64,000 nt of DNA from Akebia trifoliata (GCA_017979445.1 CM030705.1:8878679-8942678); one strand, 5' to 3'; counted from the first letter of the stretch, positions 1 to 11,115 are shown. The notes: a model not told the origin generated them from the sequence alone. A program made the numbers and translations.

Positions 1-16
1 CTACCATCATTGGCTT

Positions 17-712
17 CTATTTTACTGTTGAATCCATGGGAATCTCAACATGCTTGCAACCTAGCATTCCAACTTCACTTAACAAGCCCATGATGTACTT
101 ACGTTGGGAACATATATACCCTTTTTTGACCAGCCAATTTCCATCTCGAGGAAATGCTTGAGATTCCCTAGGTCCTTGATTTTCTTTGGCTAAGAATTGT
201 TTGAGCAGCCCAATCTCCTCATGATCACTTATCAAGATAATGTTGTTTACATACACAATGATAATTGCTAACTTTCCTTCTGTGGAGTACTTCACAAACA
301 TGGTATGATCAGATTGATATTGAAAATATCCATACCTTTTTACAACCTTTGAGAATCGTTCAAACCAGGCACGAGGAGATTGTTTAAGTCCATACAAGGA
401 TTTTCGAAGTCTACATACCTTATTGGAATTGGATGTCGTCTCAAGACCTGTTGGAATATCTATGTAGACCTCTTCCTCTAGATCCCCATTAATGAAGGCA
501 TTCTTCACATCTAGTTGGTGAAGCGACCAATCAAGATTAGCTGCCAAGGATAGAAGTACACAAACAGTGTTGAGCTTGACAACTGGAGCAAATGTTTTCT
601 GATAGTCGATGCCATAGGATTGAGTGAATCCCTTGGAGGCCAACCGAACCTTGTACCTATCCACATTTCCATTTGCCTTGTACTTAATTATGAAAATCCA
701 CTTACACCCCAC
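17..712 (-). pseudogene. Copia-A reverse transcriptase fragment
   Basis: An open stretch of 231 codons covers the fingers and palm of a copia RT: GCKWIF near the start, QLDVKNAFINGDLEEEVYI in the middle, then SLYGLKQSPRAWF. The catalytic YVDD box reads YVNN at about 242-250. Both catalytic aspartates have become asparagine (GAC to AAC), so it could not polymerise DNA. The sequence after the box is also disturbed. It lies downstream of the integrase remnant, as expected, and the RNase H that should follow is outside the window. Confidence 0.85.
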
Positions 713-1576
713 CGGTTTCTTACCTATTGGAAGGTCAGCAATTTTCCAAGTACCATTTTTTTTGAAGCCTGAACTTCCTTATTCATTATAGCTTTCCACT
801 TAGGACACTTAAAAGCTTCTTGAATGTTTCAAGGCACCTGTATCTCTGTGAGGTTGGGAGTAAAGGAACGAAAAACAAGTTGAGTACAAGATCTAACTCC
901 TTTCCTCAAAGCTATGGGCATATTCAGAATATCATTTTTCTAACTCTAAATCAACTGTACTATCTGAGTTAGAGATAACATTACCTGGAATTTCGCTTGG
1001 ATTAGGACCCGCTTATGCTTCATGGATTTGTTGAGAAAGTTCTTATTCCTCCGTTCCTTCTTGGATGTGTTTCTTATCCTGCAAGTCAACAATGAACTCG
1101 GTGTTTTCAACAAGTAGAGGCTGACTAGGAGCAGGTAAAGGCTAACTAGTAAACTTTGGAGGAATGTGATTTTTTGTGGGTTTGGGTGACTCATTGAGTA
1201 ATTCAAAATCCCAAAATTGATATTCCTGGGTTAAATTCTCCCCTTGAATACCAGTTTTTCCTAACACTTGTACCCTTTTTTATTCAAAGAATACCGAAGA
1301 AAGATGCACTTGAGCGACCTAGGATCAAATTTACTTCTATGTCGTTGATGGACATAAACGAAGATAGAGCACCCGAAAAGTTTTGATGGGACAACGGAAA
1401 TAAGAAGAATTCTTGGAAAGGGTTTAGAAGGGTTTAACAAGGTGTTTTGAATTTTAGTATGCTAAACGGCATTCTATTGATGAGATAAGTTGCCATAAGG
1501 ACAACTTCCCCCTAGAATAATTTTGGAACATTTGTTGAGAACATTAGCGATCTAACCACTTCTAACAAATGTCTAT
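713..1576 (-). other. Decayed integrase-RT linker of copia-A
   Basis: This lies between the RT and the integrase remnant of copia-A. Short open runs such as 946-1206 on the minus strand look like scraps of the low-complexity linker between integrase and RT. No intact domain can be read, and nothing else is seen here. Confidence 0.5.
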
Positions 1577-1714
1577 TTTTTTCTTTCAACGATTCTATTT
1601 TGTTGTGGGGTATCCACACATGAGCTTAAGTGAATTATTCCTTCCTTTTCTATAAATTCTCCTAAAATGGAGTTGAAATAGTCCCTAGCATTATCAGACT
1701 TTAAGATTTGTATT
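1577..1714 (-). pseudogene. Copia-A integrase core fragment
   Basis: Minus-strand translation gives a run with the second catalytic aspartate in context (KSDNARDYF) and, 37 residues later, the PQQN motif that precedes the catalytic glutamate of copia integrases, here IVERKK before a stop. The rest of the integrase (about 1715-2300) is too damaged to follow, though the general spacing between protease and RT is right. Confidence 0.75.
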
Positions 1715-2307
1715 TTTTATTATTGAAATTGGGTTTGAATCATATTTTTGAATTTTTTTAATATTTGACCAGTTTTTTATTTTTCTTTCATGAGAAATAC
1801 CCAGGTTAATCGAGTGTGATCATCTATGAATGAAACAAACCACCTAGCACTTGTTACATTTTTTATTTTGGAGGGACCCCAGAAATCACTATGGATCATT
1901 GAGAATGGACTAGAGGCTTTGAAAGGTTGAATGGGAAAATGAGACCGAACATGCTTTGATAATTGACAGATTTTGCACTAAATTTTTTTTTGGATTTTTA
2001 TTAAATAAAGATGAAAATAAATGCTTGAGATACATAAAATTTGGATGACCTAAGTGTTAGTGCCACAACATGATTGCACTATCATTACTTCGACAAGAAA
2101 CAGAAAAAGAACTACCACTAATTGTCGCTTGAGATTGTTCTTGTGGATAGTGATGCTTCTTAAGGATGTAGAGTCCGGAGCATTCCTTATCATTGCCAGT
2201 CGTCTTCCCAAATCCAAATCCTGAAATTCACAGTAAGTGGAAAAAAATTAGTAACCTACCCCTTTTCCTTAGTGAGTTTACTAATTGACAACAGATTACG
2301 ATCCAAG

Positions 2308-3606
2308 TTAAGAACAAGTAGAACAAAATTGAGAGTAAAGTCCTTTGATAGCACAATTGAACCTATACCAGTAGCATTTGATAGTGAATGATCCGCTATT
2401 CGAAAGGGTTAAATTACTAGGACATGGGCTATATGTATCAAACATTGTGATATCTCCTGTCATGTGATTAGATGCTCTTGAGTCCATGATCCAAGGTTTT
2501 TTACATTTCTTACCCATAGTAAAGGCGCTCAAAAAATTACCTTTGTGAGCCAAGGTTCCAGACCCAATGACATGATTGGAAGATGAGCCGGTTTGTGATA
2601 ATCCTGACAGGAAAAAAGACAGTAATTTTTGAAGTATCTCCATTTGCTCCTTGCTGAAGGGGCTTGCTTTAGGTGGTAATTGCTCCTCGGTAGTGATGTG
2701 ATTTCCTCGGCCATCCTTCTTCATCTGATGAGCCGACTTCCAATAGTTTGGCTTCCCATGCAATTTCCAACAGGTTTCCCTTAAATATTTTGGTTTTCTA
2801 CAATGATTACACCAAGGTCGTCCTCCTTTATTTTTCTGACGATTATCTGAAGGGACAAATTGAGTTCCCCTAGTGACAAGAGCCGAGTTTTCAGCTACAT
2901 TCAGATGTTGAGGTGAACCCATCATGACTTTCTTCTTGCTTTCATCACATCGAACTTCAAAGAATGCTTCTTTGAGGCTTGGTGATGGCTTTGCTCTCAT
3001 GAGTCTCCCACAGACCTCATTAAGATTTTTATTTAAACCTAGCAAAAACGTATACATACGTTTTTTCTCTACAATCTTTTTATACAATAATTCATCAATA
3101 GTACATGATCAGTTATGAATTTCATATGTATCAAGTTGATGCCAGTTGCGAGTAAGAACATTAAAATATTGAGTTACTGTGAGATCGCCCTGTCGCAGAT
3201 CGTGGAGTACCTCTTCAATCTCTACCACCTCCGAAGTGTTCTCGATATCTAAGAATGTCTCCTTGGCTACATCCTAGATTTCCTTAACAGTTTCAAACGA
3301 CAGAAAATTCTCGCCTATGTCCATAGTCATTGAGTTGACAAGCCATGACATGACCATGTTGTTTTCTACCATCCACTTCTTGTAGGTTGGTGTCATTGTT
3401 GCCAGGGCCGTCGAAGCACCGATGAGATAGTCATCTTTCTCTTTTCCCCGAATGAACATTAAGATGTATTGAGACCATTGCATATAATTTTGTCCATTTA
3501 ATTTGTGAATGGTAATAGGAACATGAGTGGCTTCTATGGAGGATGATGAAGGTACGATGATGTCAAAAGAAGAAGATGAAGAAGAAGACTTTCTTTATGT
3601 AGCCAT
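2308..3606 (-). pseudogene. Copia-A gag and protease remnant
   Basis: The likely start codon is at 3606 and is followed after three codons by a stop. A serine-rich N-terminus and the copia gag signature around LNGQNYMQWS (about 3480) follow, then the central gag helices down to about 2900. The zinc knuckle at about 2760-2810 is CX2CX4YX4C: the histidine codon is now TAT. The protease active site reads DSR instead of DSG (about 2480-2490). Stops at about 3274 and 3110 break the frame. All three lost key residues or codons fit C-to-T or G-to-A transitions. Confidence 0.8.
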
Positions 3607-3715
3607 ACCGGAGGTTGGGCCGTATTTGGGCATGATGATTTAGAAGATGGAGAGATAATGAGTAAAAATCGACGATAAAAATGAACAAGAAAGGATTATA
3701 CCCACTCTTATACCA

Positions 3716-3826
3716 TGTAAAAAATAAGAAGAGAGTGGAGGAACCTAGTCCCCAATCTTTCTATGATTCCCCTTATGCTTTATTATGAATAGGAGAAGCA
3801 AATATATAGCTTATAGTAGTTGCCCG
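3716..3826 (-). repeat. Copia-A 5' LTR fragment, cut by copia-B insertion
   Basis: It begins with TG directly after the primer-binding site (3703-3715) and runs until the GCCCG duplication that marks the copia-B insertion. A TATA-like tract lies at about 3801-3812. The other part of the LTR should continue after 10553. The matching 3' LTR is outside the window, so the LTR length cannot be checked here. Confidence 0.6.
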
Positions 3827-4226
3827 TGTTGTATAAAAAGCCTCACGAAAACTCTTACACACAATATTGATGATTACTTTAAATCATATGAACAAATAAC
3901 AAATATGCAGAGAAAAAATGGAATTCAATCACAAGAAAGAGAAACAGATTTACGTGGTTCGACGATAGCCTACTCCACGAGCAGCAAGGATCAATCCTCT
4001 TTATTTCTTTTGTTCACTTCCTTCAAAGAACTACGTACATCTCTTGTTTCTAAAAACAAAACAAAAATAGAGAATTTTTTTTTCTCTCTCTACATATTGA
4101 TAGAGACGTAACTAAAAAATACGTGTAAAAACAGATCCTAAAAAATAGGATCTCAAAAAACTAAATCCCACTACAAAGGGATTGTGCAAATCCATGTCTT
4201 CAGCAAATCCAGCCAACGACCCAACA
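3827..4226 (-). repeat. Copia-B 3' LTR (left copy)
   Basis: 400 bp, TG...CA ends, flanked on the left by GCCCG. It matches the right copy apart from about 10 substitutions and a variable A/T homopolymer stretch at about 4054-4090. In transcript orientation this is the 3' LTR, because the purine-rich tract lies immediately to its right. Confidence 0.95.
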
Positions 4227-4240
4227 AATCTCCACCTTGG
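4227..4240 (-). other. Copia-B polypurine tract
   Basis: On the minus strand the purine-rich AAGGTGGAGATT directly precedes the 3' LTR (TGTTGGG...). This is the usual position and composition of the plus-strand primer of plant copia elements. Confidence 0.75.
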
Positions 4241-4359
4241 CGAGATTTGCAGGCCACATGCTCTCCAAATGCAAATAGACCCCATGCCATTCAAAACAAC
4301 ATGAATAAATCATGTTGCCTCCAAGTGCGCCCGTAGGCGTCACGCACCTGAAAGTGCTT

Positions 4360-5196
4360 AAGCATGCAAAATGTTGATCAAGTCCAAACAATATTGGAAC
4401 TTGACCCCAGTTACAACCTTAGTCAGCATATCTGCAGGATTATCTGCGGTTCCAATCTTCTGGAGGAGAATGTCACCCTCATCCACAATTTCTCGTACAA
4501 AATGGAAACGGACGTCGATATGCTTGTTCGAGTATGATGAACCTGGTTCTTTGCTAAGTGAATTGCACTTTGACTGTCGCAGTAGACAACAACATGCTTC
4601 TGAATAATACCCAAGTCCTCAATTAACCCACGTAGCCAAATAGCCTCCTTAATAGCCTCTGTTACCGCCATATACTCTGCCTCAGTAGTTGACAATGCAA
4701 CGGTCGACTGTAATGTCAATCTCCAACTAACCGGTCCCCCAGCAAGTGTAAAAACATATCCTGTAGTAGATCGGCGTTTATCCAAATCACCGGCATAATC
4801 CGAATCCACATATCCAACCACATGCTGACCAAATCTATCATTCCTCTCAAACATCAAACCAGTATCCACAGTACCCAGGATGTACCGTAAGATCCATTTC
4901 GCTGCCTGCTAATGCCCTTTTCCAGGATCATGCATGTACCTGCTCACCATACTGACAGCCTATGAAATGTCAAGTCTTGTACATACCATGGCATACATTA
5001 AGCTACCAACCACGCTCGCATATGGAACCTGATTCATATACTCACGTTCTGCATCTGTACAAGGAGACATCAAAGCGCTAAGCTTGAAGTGAGGAGCTAA
5101 GGGTGTACTTACGGGTTTTGTGTTTTCATCCATATCAAAACGCTGTAGCACTTTCTTCAAATACTGTTTCTGTGATAACCAAACTCTACCCTTCAC
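4360..5196 (-). pseudogene. Copia-B RT C-terminus and RNase H, frame-broken
   Basis: The RT end (KGRVWLSQKQYLKKVL) and the RNase H domain can be read: GYVDSDYAGD carries the first aspartate, then STTEAEYMA and YCDSQSAIHLAKN. A one-base shift at about 5195 separates it from the upstream RT. In-frame TAG stops occur at 4960-4962 (DIS*AVS, where copia has Q) and 4909-4911 (GH*QAAK, where copia has W). Another one-base shift near 4530 follows VHHTRT; the conserved tail (NPADMLTK) continues in the next frame to about 4360. Confidence 0.9.
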
Positions 5197-5990
5197 CTGT
5201 CTCTTGTAATTTCCATACCAAGTATTTTCTTCGCTTCCCCAAAATCCTTCATTTCGAACTCATTTCTCAACTGAGTCTTCAACTTGTCTATCTCCACCTT
5301 GCTTTTAGATGCAATAAGCATGTCATCTACATATAAAAGCAAATATATAAAGGATCCATCACATAGCTTACGAAAATAAACACAATGATCAAAATGGCTT
5401 CTTGTGTACTTCTGCTCTATCATAAATCGATCAAATCGCTTGTACCACTGTCTTGGAGACTGTTTCAAACCATAAAGCGACTTTCTCAGTTTGCAAAACC
5501 AATTCTCTTTTCCAACAACCTTAAACCCATCTGGCTGTAACATGTATATCTCCTCTTTCAAATCACCGTGTAAGAAAGCAGTTTTGACATCAAGTTGTGC
5601 TAACTCAAGATCAAATTGTGCAACCAAAGCTAGCAAAATGCGAATTGAAGAGTGCTTAACAACTGGAGAAAATACCTCATTGTAATCTATTCCTTCCTTT
5701 TGTACGTAGCCTTTAGCTACCAACCTAGCCTTGAATCTCACATTATCCATCCCTGGAGAACCTTCTTTCTTGGTATATACCCACTTGCAACCAATTGCTT
5801 TCTTTTCCTTTTTCGATTTTACCAGCTCCCAAGTCTGATTCTTGTAAAGAGACTGCATCTCCTCATCCATTGCCTTGTTCCATTCTAAGCTTTCTGAATT
5901 TCTCATAGCTTCTCTATAAGTAGTCGGAATATCATCATCAATAATTGGAAGTGCATATGCTACCATGTCAGTAAACCGTGCAGGTTTTCA
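5193..5990 (-). pseudogene. Copia-B reverse transcriptase
   Basis: A long open stretch carries nearly the whole RT: AIGCKWVYTKK, QLDVKTAFLHGDLKEEIYM, SLYGLKQSPRQW and an intact catalytic LLYVDDMLIASK (about 5310-5336). It shares its frame with the integrase C-terminus, broken only by a TGA at 5988-5990 that probably derives from CGA. The RT itself looks chemically competent, but it sits between a stop and a frameshift and so cannot be made as part of a full polyprotein. Confidence 0.92.
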
Positions 5991-7248
5991 ACTCTCTCTC
6001 CTTGGTCTACTAGCTGCAATAGAGTCTGGCTGCAGTAGAGAATCCACAATTGGGGCTTCAACCTCGTTTGTACCAGAGTCCTCACCATCTAAATCCCCTG
6101 AGAGAATATCATCTGTTTCAACAGATTTCACTGAGATCATTGAAGCCTCAAACTCCACCTTCTGTGAAGCACCTTTGGTTGTGCTATCTTCCTGATAGCC
6201 CTTTTGTGTGTTTTGTCTAAACATAACAGACTCATTAAAAGATACATCCCTGCTAAATATAACCTTCTTCAATTCGGGACACCAAAGCCTATACCCTTTC
6301 ACACCTGTGCTAAAGCCCAAGAATAAAGCTTTCTTGGCTCTAGGATCCAATTTACTTTCTTTGACATGAAAATAGGCAGGACAACCAAATATATGCAAAG
6401 AATCATAATCTGTAGCAGGAGTTCCAGACCATACCTCTATGGGAGTTTTCCCCTCATTCGCAGCAGCAGGCAACCTATTTATGAGATGACATGCATATGT
6501 CACTGCCTCAGCCCAAAACACTTTGTCCAACCCAGCATTGGACAACATACACCGTACCTTCTCCAGTAAAGTACGATTCATGTGTTCTGCCACCCCATTC
6601 TGTTGCGGCGTCTCTCTTACTGTGAAATGTCTAATTATCCCCTCATCCTGACATACTTGCAAAAATGGATCTGACTTATACTCACCACCATTGTCTGACC
6701 TGAGCCTTTTGATCTTTCTGACAGTCTAAGTCTCAATCATTTTCTTCCACTTTAGGAATACATCAAGGACTTCATTTTTATATTGCAAAGTGTACACCCA
6801 AACTCGCCTTGAGAAGTCATCAACAAAAGTGACAAACCAATGCTTACCTCCCAAAGATGCAACTTTGGTAGGTCCCCATACATCTGTATGAACATAATCA
6901 AGAGTTCCTTGAGTACGATGAACAGCGGTACCAAACTTGACTCTAGTCTACTTGCCCAGAAAGCAATGTTCACAAAATCCAACTTTACAGGTCTTGATAC
7001 CTTTTAACAGGCCTTGCTTCACTAATCGTTGCATAGCCTTCTCCCCTGCATGCCCTAAGCGCATGTGCCACAATCTAGTATCATCAGAAACAACTTTGTC
7101 TATTCTTTCAATAACTGTTGCTGTTCCACCTATAATTGTACTTCCCTATAAGAAATACAAATTACTCTAACGAGTAGCTTTCATTACTACAAGTGCACCC
7201 AAAACAACCTTTAGAGTTCCACCTTCTATAATAATCTTAAGACCCTTT
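5991..7248 (-). pseudogene. Copia-B integrase with in-frame stops
   Basis: It contains a GAG-pre-integrase zinc motif (LWHMRLGHAGEKAM, then CEHCFLGK, about 6955-7075) and an rve core with all three catalytic acids in context: HTDVWGPTK, RLRSDNGGEYKS and PQQNGVAEHMNRT. TAG stops interrupt it at 6948-6950 (GK*TRVKF) and 6726-6728 (ET*TVRKIK); both positions are normally glutamine. A C-terminal copia extension (HIFGCPAYFHV, LDPRAKKALFLGFS) follows. The frame upstream stops at the solo LTR at 7248 and resumes at 8937. Confidence 0.92.
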
Positions 7249-8936
7249 TGTAGACACTCAAATTTGAGCGGGCCCTCGATGCAAAATGCCCCAAAAAATC
7301 GAAAAAATCGAAATGGGCTCCGAAGCCCAAACCTACAAAATTTCGATTTATTCTGTCATTATTTTTCAATAAACGGTCCAAGGTTACTCACGTGGCCCAT
7401 TGACCCAACACCTCATCACGCTCCTACATTCTTCAATCCAACCCAATGCAAGTCCAAACCCATCCTTATCCTACCCACTACCCAAGCCCATTCAATTCAA
7501 CCCATTCAACCTAAACCCATCCTTAACCTACCCACTACCCAAGCCCATTCAACTCAACCCAACACATTACCCAAGCCCAATTCTCTACCTAAGCCCAACA
7601 TCACAGCCAATTACCCAATATGACACATGTCATCACCCTCTTTCACCTCCCTCATCCAACCAACCAACTCCATTACTTCCCTCCAAAAATTAATTCAACC
7701 CATAACTCTACCCTAACCTATCATATACATCCTCTCAAATCAAACACTTATATAACCTATCACCCTCCCCTAATCTACCCCCATCATTTCCTACAAAATC
7801 CATCTCTACAACCTACACCCATCCTCTCAAATCAAACACTCATCATTTCCCATCAACTCATCTCCACCCTTCATTTTCACCCATTTTGACACATGTCATC
7901 ATCTCCCTCACCTTCCCAAAATATCATCAACCACCCTCTTAAATCTTCCATTCTCTTAAACCAAACACTACTTAATCACAACCACCAATTAATTACCCCA
8001 TTTACACAACCTCATCCTCTCAACCACTCTCATCAATTCTCTTTTATCTAACACTCAACCCAAATGGGTTGAAAGATCCAACCCATTTGGGTTGTAAACA
8101 ACCCATTTAACCCCCCTTCCCTAAATACCCTCCAACCTCCATCAAATTACACCCACTTCTCTCTCAAACTCATAACCATTCTATCTTTTTTCTTCATTTC
8201 ACCCTACTTTACCCCTAAAATAACCCTCCAACTTCTATAAAAACTCCACCATTCTCAACTCTCAACCCCTAATGAAAAATCTCACATCCAACCCTCCAAA
8301 AGATAAAAAAGAAATCACTCTCTCAACCTTCTCTCTTAACCAATTCTACTACATCTACTCTCAACTCATCTCAATTTTCAATCTTCTCTCAAATAAGTCA
8401 AGCAAAGAAAAAGAAGACTCATCAAAGAAAGTTAAAGGAAGTCAAGGAAGGATCAAGGTGGGTTTGACAAAAGGACACCCCCCAACTTCCCTCTTCTACT
8501 CACCCCTTTCCTACACAATTGCACACACCACTATGGTTTAAATCACCAAAGGGCCCCTTCTTCATAAGGGTTCCCTCAATGATTTGAACCAACATCGAAG
8601 CTCCTCACACTTGAGGGCACACATCAAATGTTTTTTTTTTTTAAATTTCATTTTCTTTATTTCAAAAGGTCGAATCCGAGGTTACCACGTTACATGGATG
8701 GAGTAGGGTGCCTAACACCTTTCCTACTCCATAAATGGACCCCCTTACCTTTGAATCAAGGTTGGACCAAACATGCATTATCCAACGAGAATCATCAAAA
8801 ATGTCAAAATGACGTGTTTTTTAAAAGATACGACTTCGGGTGACCATTCACACCCATTCTCGAATTTGAATGGTGACGACTCCAAAACACCCAAAGTGGA
8901 GGGATGTTTTAAAATATTGAAAATCCCGTGTCCACA
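7249..8936 (+). mobile_element. Solo LTR of a gypsy-type retrotransposon inside copia-B pol
   Basis: It is bounded by a perfect 5-bp duplication CCTTT (7244-7248 and 8937-8941) and has inverted ends TGTAGACAC / GTGTCCACA. Removing it restores the copia frame between protease (SLGALESK) and integrase. No gag or pol lies inside, so it is a single LTR left by LTR-LTR recombination. The 1688-bp length and the segment near 8680-8740 (TAGGGTGCCTAACACC) resemble LTRs of long gypsy elements such as the Tat/Ogre group; that assignment is from memory and tentative. A TATAAAAA at 8236-8243 suggests plus orientation. It is strikingly poor in G on this strand. Confidence 0.9.
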
Positions 8937-9336
8937 CCTTTGATTCTAAAGCACCCAAAGAGATGAGATTTTTTCTCAAGTCCGGTACATACCGAACATC
9001 TATCAACATTCTAACTGTTCCATCATGCAACTTCAAACGGATTTTACCTATTCCTTTCGTTTTACAAGCATTATCATTACCCATAAAAACTGCTCCACCA
9101 TCCAACTCCTCAAAGTTGGAAAACCAGTCCCTGTTGGGACACATATGATAAGTGCAACCCGAGTCCAAAATCCACTCATCTGAATGGCATACCAATGATG
9201 AACCAGCTAGTGCAAATTCAGAATCATCATCATCACCACATGCAACATTCACATTTGAATTTTTCTTGTCCTTATTTTGCAAAAGTGGACAATCCTTTTT
9301 TCCAATGCCCTTTCTTTCGACAATAGGCACATTCAT
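8937..9336 (-). pseudogene. Copia-B protease segment
   Basis: It contains the retropepsin motif WILDSGCTYHMCP with intact catalytic DSG, then DVRYVPDLRKNLISLGALESK, typical of copia protease and its junction to the integrase zinc region. It begins in a frame different from gag: the shift falls in the gag zinc knuckle at about 9300-9310. It ends exactly at the solo LTR insertion. Confidence 0.9.
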
Positions 9337-10075
9337 CCTTCATGGGAATTTTTCTATCAGATGATACTCCTCTTGTTTTGGAACGAGACTTACCCCGTCT
9401 ACCAGATTTCCTATTTTCTGATCTGCCCCTTACAATCAAAGCTTCTGATGTTGCACCTCCATAGGCCTGTATGTCCTTCTTCCGATACTCATTATTTATC
9501 AAAGCATTAGACACATCATCAAATTTAATTTCATATTTCCCATATAGTAAAGTGGTAATCAAATGCTCATAAGTATCAGGTAATGAATTTAATAGTAACA
9601 ATGCTTTGTCCTCATCTTCAATTTTAACATCAAGATTCTGTAAATCAGCAAGAATTTTATTATAATTATTCAAATGCTCAGACATCGAAATACCTTCTTT
9701 GTACTGGAAACGGAAAAGTTTCTTCTTCAGATAGAGACGATTTTCCATGCTCTTGGTCATGTGCTTGTCTTCCAGTTTCTTCCACAACTCTTTAACCGAA
9801 GTCTCTTTCATAACAAAATACTTTTGATCTTTAGCAAGACAAAGCCTGATCGTGCCACAAGCTTGACGATTGATCTTCTCCCAAACATTATTTTCCATCT
9901 CTGCAGGTTTATCCTCAAGAGCAATATCTAACTCTTGTTGAGTCAAAACATCCAAAACTTCGCATTGCCACATGCCGAAGTTATTTGTTCCATCGAATTT
10001 TTCTACTTCAAATTTAGCATTTGAGACCGTAGTCTTTGCTGCTAATACCGATTTAGAAGATGATTCATTTGACAT
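9290..10075 (-). pseudogene. Copia-B gag
   Basis: The start codon is at 10075 (MSNESSSK), about 56 nt inside the primer-binding site. The protein has the UBN2-type copia gag fold: FDGTNNFGMWQ near the N-terminus, MENRLYLKKKLFRFQ and LLLNSLPDTYEHL in the centre, and a basic linker. It ends in a CX2CX4H zinc knuckle (CAYCRKKGHW). A frameshift inside the knuckle moves the last cysteine and the protease into another frame. Confidence 0.92.
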
Positions 10076-10130
10076 CTTTCCTCCAAATATCAAATCCACA
10101 AACAATCACCAATGCCTAAGTCGCAACCCA

Positions 10131-10143
10131 GGCTCTGAAACCA
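10131..10143 (-). other. Copia-B primer-binding site
   Basis: Three bases inside the right (5') LTR, the minus strand reads TGGTTTCAGAGCC. That is the plant copia initiator-tRNA-Met site TGGTATCAGAGCC with one mismatch. Confidence 0.85.
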
Positions 10144-10146
10144 ATT

Positions 10147-10548
10147 TGTTGTGTAAAAAGCCTTGCGAAAACTCTTACACACAATATTGATGATTACTTT
10201 AAATCATATGAACAAATAACAAATATGCCGAGAAAAAATGGAATTCAATCACAAGAAAGAGAAACAGATTTACGTGGTTCGACAATAGCCTACTCCACGG
10301 GCAGCAAGGATCAATCCTCTTTATTTCTTTTGTTCACTTCCTTCAAAGAACTACGTACATCTCTTGTTTCTAAAAACAAAAAAAAAAAAACAGAGATTTT
10401 TTTTTTTCTCTCTACATATGGATAGAGACGTAACTAAAAAATACGTGTAAAAACAGATCCTAAAAAATAGGATCTCAAAAAACTAAATCCCACTACAAAG
10501 GGATTGTGCAAATCCACGTCTTCAACAAATCCAGCCAACGACCCAACA
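10147..10548 (-). repeat. Copia-B 5' LTR (right copy)
   Basis: 402 bp, with TGTTG/CAACA ends, followed by GCCCG (10549-10553). It is the 5' LTR in transcript orientation because the PBS lies next to it. See the left copy for the comparison. Confidence 0.95.
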
Positions 10549-10553
10549 GCCCG

Positions 10554-10615
10554 TTCCAGAAATTAACCATAATACCGGAGGGAATCATGCTAATAAATGA
10601 AAAATATCATTAACA
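10554..10615 (-). repeat. Possible remainder of copia-A LTR
   Basis: This must be the DNA that was continuous with 3826 before copia-B inserted. If copia-A's LTR ends with CA on this strand, ATTAACA ending at 10615 is one candidate border, giving an LTR of about 170 bp. Nothing in the window confirms it. Confidence 0.25.
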
Positions 10616-11115
10616 TAATTGCAAGAATTGGAAAACTAGTCAATCCAATCCCACCAACTAAGGAAATAATAGAAATAAGATACAGCTAAGAAAGTTAAGG
10701 AAAGAAATGCACTAGAACTAAGGCTTGAATTCCAACTAAAACCATGCATCTCTTAAGACGTGCTTTTGAACCCAAAAACAACTTCCCAAGTCAGATAGAT
10801 TTCGAGTAGGAAGAATGAAGTTTCCCCCATTCAAATGAAACAAACCTTTCTAAATCTTGTGCCCTTCATCATATTCTGGGTGTTTTAAAGGCAGAACTTG
10901 TGTAATTACTTTAATCATCTACAACATTTGACGAGAGCAAAAAAAACACAAACCAAAGAATATGTGTTGCGTGATACTTGAATGTTAGACATCTATGCAC
11001 AATAGTAACTAAAGATGCTATATGGACATTTTAAGAGGTAAACTACTTAAGAGAACCTCAAACACACAAACTAGTATGTACAAACCCAATGCACAAATAC
11101 ATAGATTCCTCCTTC
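10616..11115. other. 3' flank of the ACR gene
   Basis: AT-rich sequence between the retrotransposon nest and the ACR stop codon. It should contain the gene's 3' UTR. No other gene or repeat is seen. Confidence 0.4.

Larger units (their letters stand above)
1..3715 (-). mobile_element. Degenerate Ty1/copia retrotransposon (copia-A), internal region
   Basis: Read on the minus strand, this stretch holds gag (from about 3606), a protease motif (about 2490), a scrap of integrase core (about 1577-1714) and reverse transcriptase (712 to 17), which is the Ty1/copia order. RNase H and the 3' LTR lie off the left edge. Frames are broken many times, so the copy is dead. A primer-binding-site-like sequence, TGGTATAAGAGTG, lies at 3703-3715 on the minus strand and differs at two positions from the usual plant initiator-tRNA-Met site. 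It directly abuts an LTR fragment. The element is older than copia-B, which interrupts its LTR. Confidence 0.85.
3827..10548 (-). mobile_element. Complete but inactive Ty1/copia retrotransposon (copia-B)
   Basis: It has two near-identical LTRs of about 400 bp (3827-4226 and 10147-10548), each starting TGTTG and ending CAACA. A perfect 5-bp target duplication GCCCG lies at 3822-3826 and 10549-10553. Transcription runs on the minus strand: PBS at 10131-10143, gag, protease, integrase, RT and RNase H in copia order, and a purine-rich tract beside the left LTR. A foreign solo LTR (7249-8936) splits pol, so the element itself is about 5.03 kb. At least four in-frame stops in pol, a further stop between integrase and RT, and several frameshifts make it non-autonomous. 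Outside one A/T homopolymer tract the LTRs differ at about 10 positions, or 2.5-3%, which suggests moderate age. Confidence 0.95.

Noticed and set aside
7264..7889. Overlapping plus-strand open frames of 89-119 codons
   Set aside because: They lie in the G-free part of the solo LTR. TAG and TGA cannot occur without G, so long frames arise by composition alone; the products are Pro/Ser/Thr/His low-complexity strings.
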